Assembly (NCBI GenBank): GCA_964402055.1
Contig: CAYOAV010000033.1
Coordinates: 1 to 20,697 of the forward strand
From: UMGS363 sp964402055
GTDB lineage: Bacteria > Bacillota > Clostridia > Oscillospirales > Ruminococcaceae
Direction: 5' to 3'
Length of the DNA stretch: 20,697 nt
Shown here: positions 1-6,898 of the stretch, in pieces
Layout: each line of letters begins with the position of its first letter
Position numbering within the stretch: position 1 is the first letter of the stretch
Notes under the pieces: generated by a model
The model's database searches: none
What the model was told of the DNA's origin: nothing
What the model saw: only the letters and a program-made list of their open reading frames with translations
Made by a program: the position numbers and the translations under genes

Positions 1-414
1 CTTATTCTGTTCTTTAAGTAAGTCACGGATTTCCGTAAGAAGAAGCTCCTCCTTAGTTGGCTGGGGCGGTGCAGGCTCTTCCGCAGGCTTTTCCTTTTCC
101 TTTTTCTTGAACGCATTGATAAATTTAACGATAATAAAAATACAAAAAGCAGTCAGCAGGAATGAAACGACCGACTGAATGAACGCACCTATATTGATAT
201 AAGGGTGATTTCCCCAGGGAATGGTAATTCCGAGGTTATTGAAGTTCACACCAGCGAGGATCATTCCGATTATCGGGGTAAAAATATCATTTACGAGCGA
301 ATTTACTATTGAAGTAAACGCACCGCCGACGATAACGCCGACCGCCAAGTCAACGACATTTCCCCTGCTGATAAATTCCTTAAATTCCTGAATAAAGCCT
401 TTTTTATCCGACAT
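1..414 (-). CDS. mscL: Large-conductance mechanosensitive channel MscL (3' end outside window)
   Basis: This is the homopentameric inner-membrane channel that opens under membrane tension and releases solutes during hypo-osmotic shock. My translation of the minus strand begins MSDKKGFIQEFKEF and continues into the family signature RGNVVDLAVGVIVGGAF, which is the N-terminal helix plus pore-lining TM1. A periplasmic loop follows, then TM2 (about residues 75-100) and a charged, proline-containing C-terminal helix ending ...LLTEIRDLLKEQNK at the window edge. About 138 residues are visible, close to full family length, so only a few residues can be missing. An in-frame ATG two codons upstream (418-420) is possible, but it lies only 3 nt from the AAAGG ribosome binding site; the ATG at 412-414 is spaced better. 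Identity is very secure; the exact start is less so. Confidence 0.95.
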   Translation of the reverse strand, partial: MSDKKGFIQEFKEFISRGNVVDLAVGVIVGGAFTSIVNSLVNDIFTPIIGMILAGVNFNNLGITIPWGNHPYINIGAFIQSVVSFLLTAFCIFIIVKFINAFKKKEKEKPAEEPAPPQPTKEELLLTEIRDLLKEQNK

Positions 415-444
415 TTTCATCGTCCTTTCGACAAGATTTTTCTC

Positions 445-453
445 ATTATACCA
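445..453 (-). promoter_or_regulatory. Extended -10 promoter of mscL
   Basis: On the minus strand this reads TGGTATAAT, a perfect TATAAT preceded by a TGn extended -10 element, about 25 nt upstream of the mscL ribosome binding site. No good -35 hexamer is seen at 17 nt (TTAAAT), as expected for an extended -10 promoter. It lies between the stop of the upstream minus-strand gene and mscL, so mscL probably has its own transcript. Confidence 0.6.
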
Positions 454-503
454 TATTTTTATGACATATTTAATAATATACTATATAAAATCAATGAAGC
501 AGG

Positions 504-1064
504 CTATCTATTCAAATCCCGCTGTTTTCTTTCAGCAATTGCCCAGCTATCGGGATAATGCTCACGATAATAATCTGCCATTGCATTAGATTTATTCAAT
601 AAATCTAATTTAAGTATCTTATCAGCCTCTGCCTTTAAAATATAGCTTCGTTTTTTATCCGATAATTCATTGAAGTGGAATATTTTCAAATTTCCAAGTT
701 TTTCCTGTTCTAACAAAGCCTCGCAAGCGTCAGGAATGACTGTTTCACTTATTATCCTTATAGGGATTTTTGATATTGCCTCATTCGGGATATCTGTTGA
801 TTCAGTATATTCAGGGTCACAAATATACAGGCTTGCTTTTTTACCACGATAAAGTATCTCAAGTGCATTCGGGAAAAACTCATCTAAGAAAATATGACCG
901 TCCTTGGTATATCCGTAGCTATACTCATAATTATGGATAGAATACATAAGAGCCATTGGCAAGGAAGTAGTCAGGCAGACTCTTGACGGTTTATTAAAAT
1001 ACAGCGGCTTTGAAGGATTCAGGACAGTCAACCCTGCAGTAGGCGAGCAATGATAATATGGCAT
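504..1064 (-). CDS. Uncharacterised 186-residue protein, possible ADP-ribosyltransferase-like fold
   Basis: I do not recognise a named function. The protein is soluble, with no signal peptide or membrane segment. It starts MPYYHCSPTAGLTVLNP and continues with RVCLTTSLPMALMYS (about residues 28-42). A YYH-x-S/T opening followed by an 'LTT...A..Y' strand resembles the NAD-binding start of ART/PARP-like proteins such as rifampin ADP-ribosyltransferase (YYHGT...VYLT). This is a weak pattern match, not a domain hit. A central block has LEILYRGKKASLYIC (about 68-82), followed by an acidic EYTEST/IPNEAIS segment. The C-terminal 70 residues look helical and charged (EALLEQEKLG, ADYYREHYPDSWAIAERKQ). 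The gene sits directly behind the tRNA-Leu terminator. Its GGAG ribosome binding site (1075-1078) touches the terminator T-tract, so expression may need read-through from the tRNA. From memory, similar hypothetical proteins occur in gut Clostridia. Confidence 0.75.
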   Translation of the reverse strand: MPYYHCSPTAGLTVLNPSKPLYFNKPSRVCLTTSLPMALMYSIHNYEYSYGYTKDGHIFLDEFFPNALEILYRGKKASLYICDPEYTESTDIPNEAISKIPIRIISETVIPDACEALLEQEKLGNLKIFHFNELSDKKRSYILKAEADKILKLDLLNKSNAMADYYREHYPDSWAIAERKQRDLNR

Positions 1065-1080
1065 AATACATCATCTCCTA

Positions 1081-1126
1081 AAAATAAAACACCAATCCCG
1101 ATACACGTTGTATCAAAATTGGTGTT
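1081..1126 (-). terminator. Intrinsic terminator of tRNA-Leu
   Basis: On the minus strand a two-tier hairpin (AACACCAAT paired with ATTGGTGTT, inner GATACA paired with TGTATC, symmetrical TTT/GGG internal loop, ACG tip) is followed by TTTTATTTTT. It begins 6 nt after the tRNA CCA end and stops just before the ribosome binding site of the next gene. The stem is AT-rich, so read-through is plausible. Confidence 0.8.
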
Positions 1127-1132
1127 CATTCC

Positions 1133-1215
1133 TGGTGCGGATAGTGGGGGTCGAACCCACACGGTTTCCCGTCAGATTTTGAGTCTGATTCGTCTGCCAA
1201 TTCCGACATATCCGC
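1133..1215 (-). tRNA. tRNA-Leu (anticodon CAA)
   Basis: I folded this by hand. The acceptor stem GCGGATA pairs with TATCCGC, followed by A73 and an encoded CCA. The anticodon stem is TCAGA/TCTGA around the 7-nt loop CTCAAAA, which gives anticodon CAA (reads UUG). The T arm is GTGGG-TTCGACC-CCCAC. An extended variable region containing CGGGAAACCG marks a class II tRNA, consistent with leucine. A consensus promoter lies just upstream and a terminator just downstream, so it is a single-gene tRNA transcript. Confidence 0.96.
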
Positions 1216-1228
1216 ATTCAGCTTTATT

Positions 1229-1257
1229 ATTATATCATATTTTATTTTCTTTGTCAA
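1229..1257 (-). promoter_or_regulatory. Consensus promoter of tRNA-Leu
   Basis: On the minus strand TTGACA (1252-1257) and TATAAT (1229-1234) are separated by exactly 17 nt, with a TGn extension before the -10. This is a full sigma-A consensus. The transcript would start about 7 nt before the mature tRNA 5' end. Confidence 0.92.
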
Positions 1258-1270
1258 TAATTTTCGGATA

Positions 1271-1300
1271 AAAATTTGCCGCACAAAAAATGCACGGCAA
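1271..1300 (-). terminator. Intrinsic terminator of the GHL10 lipoprotein gene
   Basis: On the minus strand TTGCCGTGC pairs with GTGCGGCAA (two G-U pairs) around an ATTTTTT loop and is followed by ATTTTTATC. It lies 12 nt after the lipoprotein stop codon and just before the tRNA promoter, insulating the two units. Confidence 0.8.
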
Positions 1301-1312
1301 AAAATAAATATT

Positions 1313-2866
1313 TTACTTCTTCAAATTCGATATTTCCGCATTTACCTGCTTTGCGACAGATGAATCAGGCTCAAAAACTGAACCATATCTGAAAATTGCT
1401 GTTCCTCCATAATTTGCAAGCTTTTCAGCGGCAGATATCTGTCTTGCAAGCATATCGGAATTATTTATCCATTCATTTTTTCCGTTTTTCCCTGCATAAT
1501 TATCAGACTGCCCTATTTTATAGCCTGCAAGCCCGATAACTAGCTGCACATTTCCCGATGAAGCCATACTGCTCCACTCGGCGATGGTTTTCTCATACGG
1601 CAATGACGCATTTTCAAATCCGAAATAGACCTGCGGCAGGATATAATCGCAATAATCCGATGAGCTGCACCAGGTTTTAACATCTGCATAAAGCTCATCA
1701 TAATTATTATCAATACTTCCCTGAGGCGAAATTCCGAACAATGCGGTCGGATTAGCCTTATGGACGGCTCTGTTCATCTTTTTCACCATACTATTTATAT
1801 TATCCTTCCGCCATTCGGAAAGGCTTTTTGACGTTCCCGATTCAGCATATGCCGCACTATCGAAGCTTTTATCGGTAGTCGGGTAAAAATAATCGTCAAT
1901 TTGGATTCCGTCAACATCATAGCCTGAAACAATCTCGGTAATGCCGTCCGTTATCAGCTTTTCAACCTCGGGATAAGCAGGATTAAGATACCATCTATCC
2001 CCCGATTTTACGATATAAGTACCGTTTTTTTCGTTATACCATTTTTTAACAATATAATCATCAGACAAGGTTTTTATCTGACTGTCGGTCATAAGACGCA
2101 TAGGATTTATCCAGGCGTGTATTGAAAGACCTCGGCTATGTGCCTCCTCAACCATTATTTCAAGCGGATCATATTTAAGCTTTGCACCGATAGTACCATT
2201 ATAGCGGTCGCCTGTCGGGAAAAGCTCCGATTTATAATAAGCGTCACCGAAGGCTCTTGCCTGAACATAGACCGTATTAATTCCGATACTGCATACATTG
2301 TCAAAATATTCGCCGATCGTTTCACGAAATTCCGATGAAGATTTATTGGTCATTGCCGATGAATATTCAAGGTATGAGATCCATATTCCATTCTGCACAT
2401 TATAATTCAACGCACTATAGGAGGATTTTATCTCCGCAGGACTTTCCGACTGTATAGTAAGCTCGGTAGACTGCTCGGATAATGAAGTCGTTTCGGGCAT
2501 TACAGTTGTTGTTTCTGTTGTCAACGATGTTGTTTCATATGTTTCAGCGGTTGTAACAGAGGTTTTCTTTTTCTTCTTCTTTTGGGTAGTAATTTCAGTA
2601 CTGACAGCAACAGCGGCTTCCGTTTCAGCTTCCGCTTCGGATTGCGTTGTTAATTCTGTTAAAACGGTGGTTTCCACTTCGGTCAAAGCTGTCGGAGCGG
2701 TTGTTGTTACTGTAGCTTCAGAGGCTGTCAATGTAGTTTCCTCGGTGAGTATAACCGTATTAGCGGTCTGATAATCAACGTTTTTTTCTTCCACCTTTTT
2801 ACAGGAGGCAAGCGATACAGTAAGTAAAGCTAACAGCGGCAGATAATAAAGCTTTGCAGAAAACAT
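1313..2866 (-). CDS. Lipoprotein with GHL10 (DUF187) glycosyl-hydrolase-like domain
   Basis: A surface lipoprotein probably acting on a cell-wall or other extracellular glycan; the substrate is unknown. The chosen start (MFSAKLYYLP) has AAAGGAT 7 nt upstream; a longer reading frame 12 codons upstream lacks a ribosome binding site. Residues 1-21 are a lipoprotein signal with lipobox LASC and the acceptor Cys at 22. Residues about 25-145 are a disordered linker rich in Thr, Glu, Ser and Ala with repeated ETT/TTT units and a run of six lysines (96-101). Such linkers are common in Ruminococcus surface proteins. From about residue 158 a TIM-barrel-like domain has the DUF187/GHL10 hallmarks: GIWISYLEYSS, INTVYVQARAFGDAYYKSE, YDPLEIMVEEAHSRGLSIHAWINPMR, and VDGIQIDDYFYP, whose acidic residues are candidate catalytic groups. 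The 517-residue length fits a linker plus the roughly 350-residue domain. It is monocistronic, with its own promoter and terminator. Confidence 0.9.
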   Translation of the reverse strand: MFSAKLYYLPLLALLTVSLASCKKVEEKNVDYQTANTVILTEETTLTASEATVTTTAPTALTEVETTVLTELTTQSEAEAETEAAVAVSTEITTQKKKKKKTSVTTAETYETTSLTTETTTVMPETTSLSEQSTELTIQSESPAEIKSSYSALNYNVQNGIWISYLEYSSAMTNKSSSEFRETIGEYFDNVCSIGINTVYVQARAFGDAYYKSELFPTGDRYNGTIGAKLKYDPLEIMVEEAHSRGLSIHAWINPMRLMTDSQIKTLSDDYIVKKWYNEKNGTYIVKSGDRWYLNPAYPEVEKLITDGITEIVSGYDVDGIQIDDYFYPTTDKSFDSAAYAESGTSKSLSEWRKDNINSMVKKMNRAVHKANPTALFGISPQGSIDNNYDELYADVKTWCSSSDYCDYILPQVYFGFENASLPYEKTIAEWSSMASSGNVQLVIGLAGYKIGQSDNYAGKNGKNEWINNSDMLARQISAAEKLANYGGTAIFRYGSVFEPDSSVAKQVNAEISNLKK

Positions 2867-2882
2867 TTGGTATCCTTTCACG

Positions 2883-2920
2883 GTCAATGAAAAACTATAC
2901 AAATATTATATATCATTGAC
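2883..2920. repeat. 8-bp inverted repeat around the -10 of the lipoprotein promoter
   Basis: GTCAATGA (2883-2890) and TCATTGAC (2913-2920) are perfect inverted copies with centres 30 bp apart, about three helical turns. They flank the -10 hexamer and start-site region of the GHL10 gene. A third GTCAA-type element forms the -35. This could be an operator for a dimeric regulator; that is inference only. Confidence 0.45.
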
Positions 2921-2933
2921 GGAAAAAAGTCAA
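2905..2933 (-). promoter_or_regulatory. Promoter of the GHL10 lipoprotein gene
   Basis: On the minus strand TTGACT (2928-2933) and TATAAT (2905-2910) are separated by 17 nt, 5/6 and 6/6 matches to sigma-A consensus. It lies about 39 nt upstream of the start codon. Confidence 0.85.
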
Positions 2934-3018
2934 TTCAATCAATAGCAGATTTTATGGTAATATTTTACATTGAATATTTTATATATTATTGCAAAAAATT
3001 TTTACGGGAGTGATAACA

Positions 3019-3372
3019 ATGAAGAAAAAAAGCGGAAAATACTTTTCATTTCTTGGAGCATTGACAGGCTTTGCGAACGGATTGTTCGGTTCAGGCGGTG
3101 GGATAATCGCTGTCCCGATGCTTGAAAAGGCTGATATTGAACAAAAAAAGGCTCATGCTACCTCTCTTGCATTAACACTGCCATTATCTGTAATTTCCGC
3201 TATTTTTTACACGAATGAAGAAACGTTGGAAAACGCACTTCCGCTTATACCATTCGGACTGGCAGGAGCGGCACTCGGCTGTTTTTTTCTGAAAAAAATC
3301 AAGGCAAAGCCGCTGAAAATCATCTTTGGCGTATTTCTTATAATCGCAGGAGGTCGAATGCTTTTAAAATGA
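3019..3372 (+). CDS. TauE/SafE (TSUP) family permease, N-terminal half-size protein
   Basis: A membrane protein of the TSUP family (4-toluene sulfonate uptake / sulfite exporter TauE/SafE), thought to carry sulfur or organic anions; the substrate cannot be told from sequence. At 117 residues it is half the usual 240-270 residue, eight-helix permease. It carries one family repeat: the glycine-rich motif GLFGSGGGIIAVPML (about residues 21-35), then HATSLALTLPLSVISA (46-61), then two further hydrophobic segments and a KKIKAK loop. I chose the ATG at 3019, preceded by GGGAG at 8 nt, over an upstream ATG (2989) without a ribosome binding site. Its stop overlaps the start of the next TSUP half in an ATGA arrangement. 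The two probably assemble as a heterodimer equal to one full-length transporter. Confidence 0.88.
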   Translation: MKKKSGKYFSFLGALTGFANGLFGSGGGIIAVPMLEKADIEQKKAHATSLALTLPLSVISAIFYTNEETLENALPLIPFGLAGAALGCFFLKKIKAKPLKIIFGVFLIIAGGRMLLK

Positions 3373-3725
3373 ATTTTTTAGCCGCATTTCTTACAGGGAT
3401 ATTCGCCGCTATGGGGATAGGCGGAGGAATGATACTTATAATCTATCTGACATTTTTCGCAGATATGCCGCAGCTTTCAGCACAAGGAGTAAATCTGCTT
3501 TATTTTATCCCGATTGCGTTATTTTCGGTCATTCTGCACACCAAAAACAAGCTCATTGAATGGAAAAAAATAGTTCCCTCGCTTATTCTTGGCGTAATAT
3601 TTGCCGTCATAGGAGCATACTCTGCAGAATATATCGGCTCGGAGCTTCTGCAAAAGCTTTTCGGAGCTTTTATTGTTATAGTCGGGATAAAGGAGATTTT
3701 CGGGGGGATAAAAAACAGCCTTTAA
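3369..3725 (+). CDS. TauE/SafE (TSUP) family permease, C-terminal half-size protein
   Basis: The partner half of the TSUP permease, 118 residues with about four hydrophobic segments. It repeats the family motif: GIFAAMGIGGGMILIIYL (about residues 10-27), then AQGVNLLYFIPIALFSVIL (38-56), a basic KNKLIEWKK loop and two more membrane segments. Its ATG overlaps the stop of the first half by 4 nt (ATGA), typical of translational coupling and equal expression. I see no sign that a single full-length gene was split by a recent frameshift: each half has its own start, and the second has a complete N-terminal membrane segment. The last codons lie within the hairpin that serves as terminator for the convergent c-di-GMP gene. 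Confidence 0.88.
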   Translation: MNFLAAFLTGIFAAMGIGGGMILIIYLTFFADMPQLSAQGVNLLYFIPIALFSVILHTKNKLIEWKKIVPSLILGVIFAVIGAYSAEYIGSELLQKLFGAFIVIVGIKEIFGGIKNSL

Positions 3726-3742
3726 GCAATGCTCAAAGGCTG
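3710..3742 (-). terminator. Intrinsic terminator of the GGDEF-EAL gene
   Basis: On the minus strand CAGCCTTT pairs with AAAGGCTG (inner AGC/GCT) and is followed by TTTTTTATC. It starts 4 nt after the EAL gene stop and overlaps the last codons of the convergent TSUP gene. The plus strand lacks a T-tract after the same stem, so it acts best on the minus-strand transcript. Confidence 0.8.
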
Positions 3743-3745
3743 AAA

Positions 3746-4354
3746 TTACTTCGATATAACCCCATCAACAAGACCATTTGATGATTTTTCGTTTTTCTGT
3801 TCGTCCTGTTCCTTTTTAAGCCTGTTATCACGTTCGACCGCAAGCTGTTTTTCATGCTCAAACATAATTTTCTCATCAGGCTTATGCAGGTCGTCATAAC
3901 GCTCAACAAATTCAAGTGCATCCTCCTCATTGAGCGGCTTACTCATAAGGAAGCCTTGGATATAGTCGCACTTCATTCCCTTAAGGAAGTTATACTGTCC
4001 GACCGTTTCAATTCCCTCGGCAACGGTTTTGATTCCAAGGCTATGAACGAGATCGATTATCGAGTCGGTAATAGCCTGGTCACGCTTATTATTATTGATC
4101 TCATCGACAAAGGATTTATCAATTTTAAGGCACTTTATCGGGAAATTTTTAAGGTAATTAAGCGATGAATAGCCTGTTCCGAAATCGTCTAATGCAAGAG
4201 AAATACCCATTTTATTCATTTCTTCAATGACGCTGCTGTCATTATCGGTGAAATCTATGAGAGTTGACTCTGTAATTTCGACCTGAATATTCTTTGTATC
4301 AAGCTGTGTTATTTCTATAACGTGCTTTATTGATTCAAGGAAATCCGCTCTTCT
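3746..4354 (-). CDS. GGDEF-EAL c-di-GMP protein, C-terminal (EAL) part after the gap
   Basis: This is the 3' part of the gene whose 5' part lies at 4455-6044. It encodes the second half of an EAL phosphodiesterase domain, which hydrolyses cyclic di-GMP to pGpG. Visible motifs are NIQVEITES (metal-site Glu), LALDDFGTGYSSL (paired Asp), LKIDKSFVDEI (catalytic Lys), VAEGIET (Glu) and YIQGFLMSKPL, so the active-site set seen here looks complete. The EAL tripeptide itself would lie in the missing sequence. After the domain comes a short charged tail (HEKQLAVERDNRLKKEQDEQKNEKSS). The gap of 100 N puts this part in a different apparent frame from the GGDEF part, but 100 N is a placeholder and does not indicate a frameshift. 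Confidence 0.9.
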   Translation of the reverse strand, partial: RRADFLESIKHVIEITQLDTKNIQVEITESTLIDFTDNDSSVIEEMNKMGISLALDDFGTGYSSLNYLKNFPIKCLKIDKSFVDEINNNKRDQAITDSIIDLVHSLGIKTVAEGIETVGQYNFLKGMKCDYIQGFLMSKPLNEEDALEFVERYDDLHKPDEKIMFEHEKQLAVERDNRLKKEQDEQKNEKSSNGLVDGVISK

Positions 4355-4454
4355 NNNNNNNNNNNNNNNNNNNNNNNNNNNNNNNNNNNNNNNNNNNNNN
4401 NNNNNNNNNNNNNNNNNNNNNNNNNNNNNNNNNNNNNNNNNNNNNNNNNNNNNN
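4355..4454. other. Assembly gap (100 N), real missing sequence
   Basis: Exactly 100 N, the usual placeholder for a gap of unknown size. The flanks share no overlap. Comparing the domains on each side, the end of GGDEF (after RDADFA), the linker and the first part of EAL (about 150-170 residues) are absent, so the true gap is likely nearer 450-500 bp. Confidence 0.95.
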
Positions 4455-6044
4455 TGCAAAATCAGCGTCACGCAGGAGCATATCCGCTGTATCATCATCA
4501 TCGGGATAGATTGAAACGCCGACCGAGAATTTGATATAGATACTATCAGAAATAACCTTGATCTGCTTTGAGAAAACAGACTGCATTATATCGATAGCCT
4601 TATAGATCTTATCATAATTATCGCCAAATTCAACTATAACGATAAACTCATCGCCGCTGAAACGGAAAACTCTGCCAACCTTACTCAATGAAGCGGAGAG
4701 CATTGAAGCAAAGGTACACAAAACAGCGTCACCGAAGTTATGACCGAGGTTTTCATTGAGCCATTTGAAGTTATCAAGGTCAACGAACATAACCGCAAAT
4801 CTGCCGTCTGAAATGGTATTGCTTGATTTATTGCGGCTGATAATTGACTCGATATGGTAATAGAGCGTATTTCTGTTCGGGATGCCTGTAAGCGTATCAT
4901 TTACGCTGTATTGGAGAATTATTTCATTTTTAGCCTGAAGCGTTTCCGATAGCCTGTTGAGCTGTTCGGCAGTTTTAAGCAGACTATTATCCTTATAATC
5001 CGAGGTTTCGATAACATATTTGAAATTTTCCGAGGCAATATTATCGACCGATTCGGTTATTCTGCCAAGGATAGCATACTCACCTTTAAGCTTATTTCTT
5101 ATAATGATGACCGCAAGAGCAAGCAGGCAGGCAAGGATTATCACCAAACTGAAAAATATAGGATAAATGCCGCCGTCAAGAGCCGCCTTATCAAAAACTA
5201 CGACCATATTCCAATTCGGAACTATGGATTTTTCAACGTTATAGAAGGTTTTTCCGTTCTCACCGTCAGAATAGCTGTCAATTCCGTTATTGAGAGAGGA
5301 TGACTGCACAAGGATATTGAGCAACGGAGCGGTGCTGATATCATATCTGCTTGTGAAGCTTTCATTTTCAGGGGAATAAACAATGCTTCCGTAATTGCAG
5401 GTAATGATCGGGTAGCTGCTGCTGTTCATTGAATATTTTTCAAGAAGATTTTCAATTCCGTTTTTTTCAATTTCAAGTCCGACAAATGCCGCTATTTTTT
5501 CCGAAACATAGACAGGCGAAATTATCGAAACTACTGACTTTTCAGGATATACAAGTGATTTCTCAAACGAGGTACAATAGGTCAGCTCCTTCATACCTCT
5601 TAACGAGATATCGTTGTGCCAATACAGCTCGCTCAAGGGAACATTATCCACCTCGCTCTCACTATCCGAGATAAGAGTACCATCATCGGTGAAAACAAGC
5701 CAGGCTGAAACTGCGTCAGAATTTGATGTGCTAAGGTTGTGAAGCTCTGTTCTGACATCATCAAGGGAATCTCCGCCTGATGCATTAACATAGTCAGAAA
5801 CAGCGTCACATTTTGACGCAAGCTTAACAGCATCCATTTTCGGTTGCATATAATTATACACTATTTCCGACATAACAGCAGAAGAATTATTCATAGTAAG
5901 CATACTGTTACTTTCGGTGCGAACCTTTGCAACTCCGTAACCAATAGCAGCAAAAGCGACAAAAAGCAGCACAAATATTGCAACTATTGAATACATTGAT
6001 TTTTTATATACGGTTCTCAAATGCCTTTTTTTCGATTCTGACAT
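4455..6044 (-). CDS. Membrane-anchored GGDEF-EAL c-di-GMP protein, N-terminal (sensor and GGDEF) part
   Basis: The 5' part of a bifunctional c-di-GMP enzyme. A short basic N-terminus leads into TM1 (SIVAIFVLLFVAFAAIGYGV, about 18-37). An extracytoplasmic region of about 260 residues, probably a Cache-like sensor, is followed by TM2 (PIFFSLVIILACLLALAVIII) and a short linker. The GGDEF domain shows DTLTGIPNRN, VMFVDLDNFKWLNENLGHNFGD, RVFRFSGDEFIVIVE and FSVGVSIYPDD, and it stops at the gap near RDADFA. The signature is SGDEF rather than GGDEF. The RxxD inhibitory site is replaced by SKVG, so product inhibition at that site is unlikely. The start MSESKKRH has AAAGGGG 7 nt upstream; a longer start (6065) has none. 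With a conserved EAL half, net phosphodiesterase activity is plausible, but synthase activity cannot be excluded. Confidence 0.92.
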
Positions 6045-6087
6045 TATATTAGCCCCTTTAAACATAATCGCTCATGATATTGCTTTT

Positions 6088-6116
6088 ATTATAACACATA
6101 TTAATTTTTTAGTAAA
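6088..6116 (-). promoter_or_regulatory. Promoter of the GGDEF-EAL gene
   Basis: On the minus strand TTTACT (6111-6116), 17 nt, then TATAAT (6088-6093) with TGT directly before it (extended -10). It lies about 45 nt upstream of the start codon. The core ATGTGTTATAAT is shared with the ACT-domain gene promoter. Confidence 0.8.
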
Positions 6117-6183
6117 TAATTTTTAGTATTTATTGGCGGATATTACAAAAATTAAACATAAAACTAGCCATTTCCTACAATAA

Positions 6184-6747
6184 TTATTGTTTTTTATACA
6201 TATATTTAAGCACATCAATATCCTTATATGCGATATAATATGTTATAGCAATGACTGCACACTGGCTCAAAACGAGCAAGCCAAGCCCGAGCAAGCCCCA
6301 GACGGAAAGTGCATCGATGATCCTCTGCTCTGTAAAGCTGTCAACAAATGGAACTGTAAACATATTCGCAAGCAGAAAGTAATTGAAAATATCGGGGATA
6401 AGCTTAATTTTCGACAAAACGAGCATAATATAAGCGGCGATTGAGATTATCGGACCGCCGATTGCCATTTTCACGGGCATAAATTTATCAAATGGAACAT
6501 TATGGTAAGAAACAGCGTCCCTGTCACGTCTTGCGGCATTATAAGCCCAGTTGAAATACAAGCCGAGCGTTACAACAAGCGTACAAATCCCGATAATGAC
6601 CTTTATAACCACGGAATTTCCGAACATTCCGCCCATTGCGATCATTGAAATAACGAGGAACATTGACATAAACTCGCCGATAAAGCTATATCCGATTCCT
6701 TTTAAAATCCTTTTTACAATATTTTCCTTTTTAAAAACCTTGGGCAT
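6184..6747 (-). CDS. Uncharacterised four-helix membrane protein
   Basis: I recognise no family. The 187-residue protein has a basic, cytoplasmic-looking N-terminus (MPKVFKKENIVKRILKG). Hydrophobic segments lie at about residues 20-42, 46-70, 93-112 and 150-175, plus a weaker one near 120-135. A charged loop with NAARRDRDAVSYHNVPFDKF (about 70-89) lies between the second and third. The C-terminus is short and basic (YKDIDVLKYMYKKQ). The start is supported by AAAGGAT 10 nt upstream. It has its own promoter and lies alone between the c-di-GMP gene and a divergent plus-strand gene, so context does not suggest a role. Confidence 0.78.
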   Translation of the reverse strand: MPKVFKKENIVKRILKGIGYSFIGEFMSMFLVISMIAMGGMFGNSVVIKVIIGICTLVVTLGLYFNWAYNAARRDRDAVSYHNVPFDKFMPVKMAIGGPIISIAAYIMLVLSKIKLIPDIFNYFLLANMFTVPFVDSFTEQRIIDALSVWGLLGLGLLVLSQCAVIAITYYIAYKDIDVLKYMYKKQ

Positions 6748-6804
6748 TTACGCATATCCTTTCAGAAATATTCACACATTTCAGTCTTCATACCTTTACA
6801 TCAT

Positions 6805-6833
6805 ATTATACAACATTTCCTGAATATTTTCAA
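6805..6833 (-). promoter_or_regulatory. Promoter of the four-helix membrane protein gene
   Basis: On the minus strand TTGAAA (6828-6833), a 17-nt spacer and TATAAT (6805-6810). The matches are 5/6 and 6/6, with optimal spacing, about 58 nt upstream of the start codon. Confidence 0.75.
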
Positions 6834-6898
6834 TATATATCCACAAATATTTTTTTAATAAACACAAAAAATACTACAGGGTTTGCAAGAGGTAAACT

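Noticed and set aside
1073..1130. T-box or other tRNA-sensing riboswitch ahead of the 186-residue gene
   Set aside because: I see no T-box sequence or specifier loop; the hairpin is a simple terminator following the mature tRNA.
1133..1215. tRNA-Leu as an integration site for a genomic island
   Set aside because: No integrase gene, no direct repeat of the tRNA 3' end, and no shift in base composition in the flanks.
2934..3018. Promoter of the TSUP pair
   Set aside because: The region is AT-rich with several weak TATAAT-like strings (for example TTTACA without a well-spaced -10), so none can be chosen with confidence.
3560..3781. Plus-strand reading frame overlapping the second TSUP half
   Set aside because: It is a shadow in another frame without a ribosome binding site, and it reads through the terminator.
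3746..6044. Frameshift or split of the GGDEF-EAL gene into two genes
   Set aside because: The apparent frame change comes only from a 100-N placeholder of arbitrary length; both sides carry complementary parts of one known domain architecture.
6834..6898. Promoter of the small helical protein gene
   Set aside because: No hexamer pair with acceptable spacing stands out in the AT-rich sequence.
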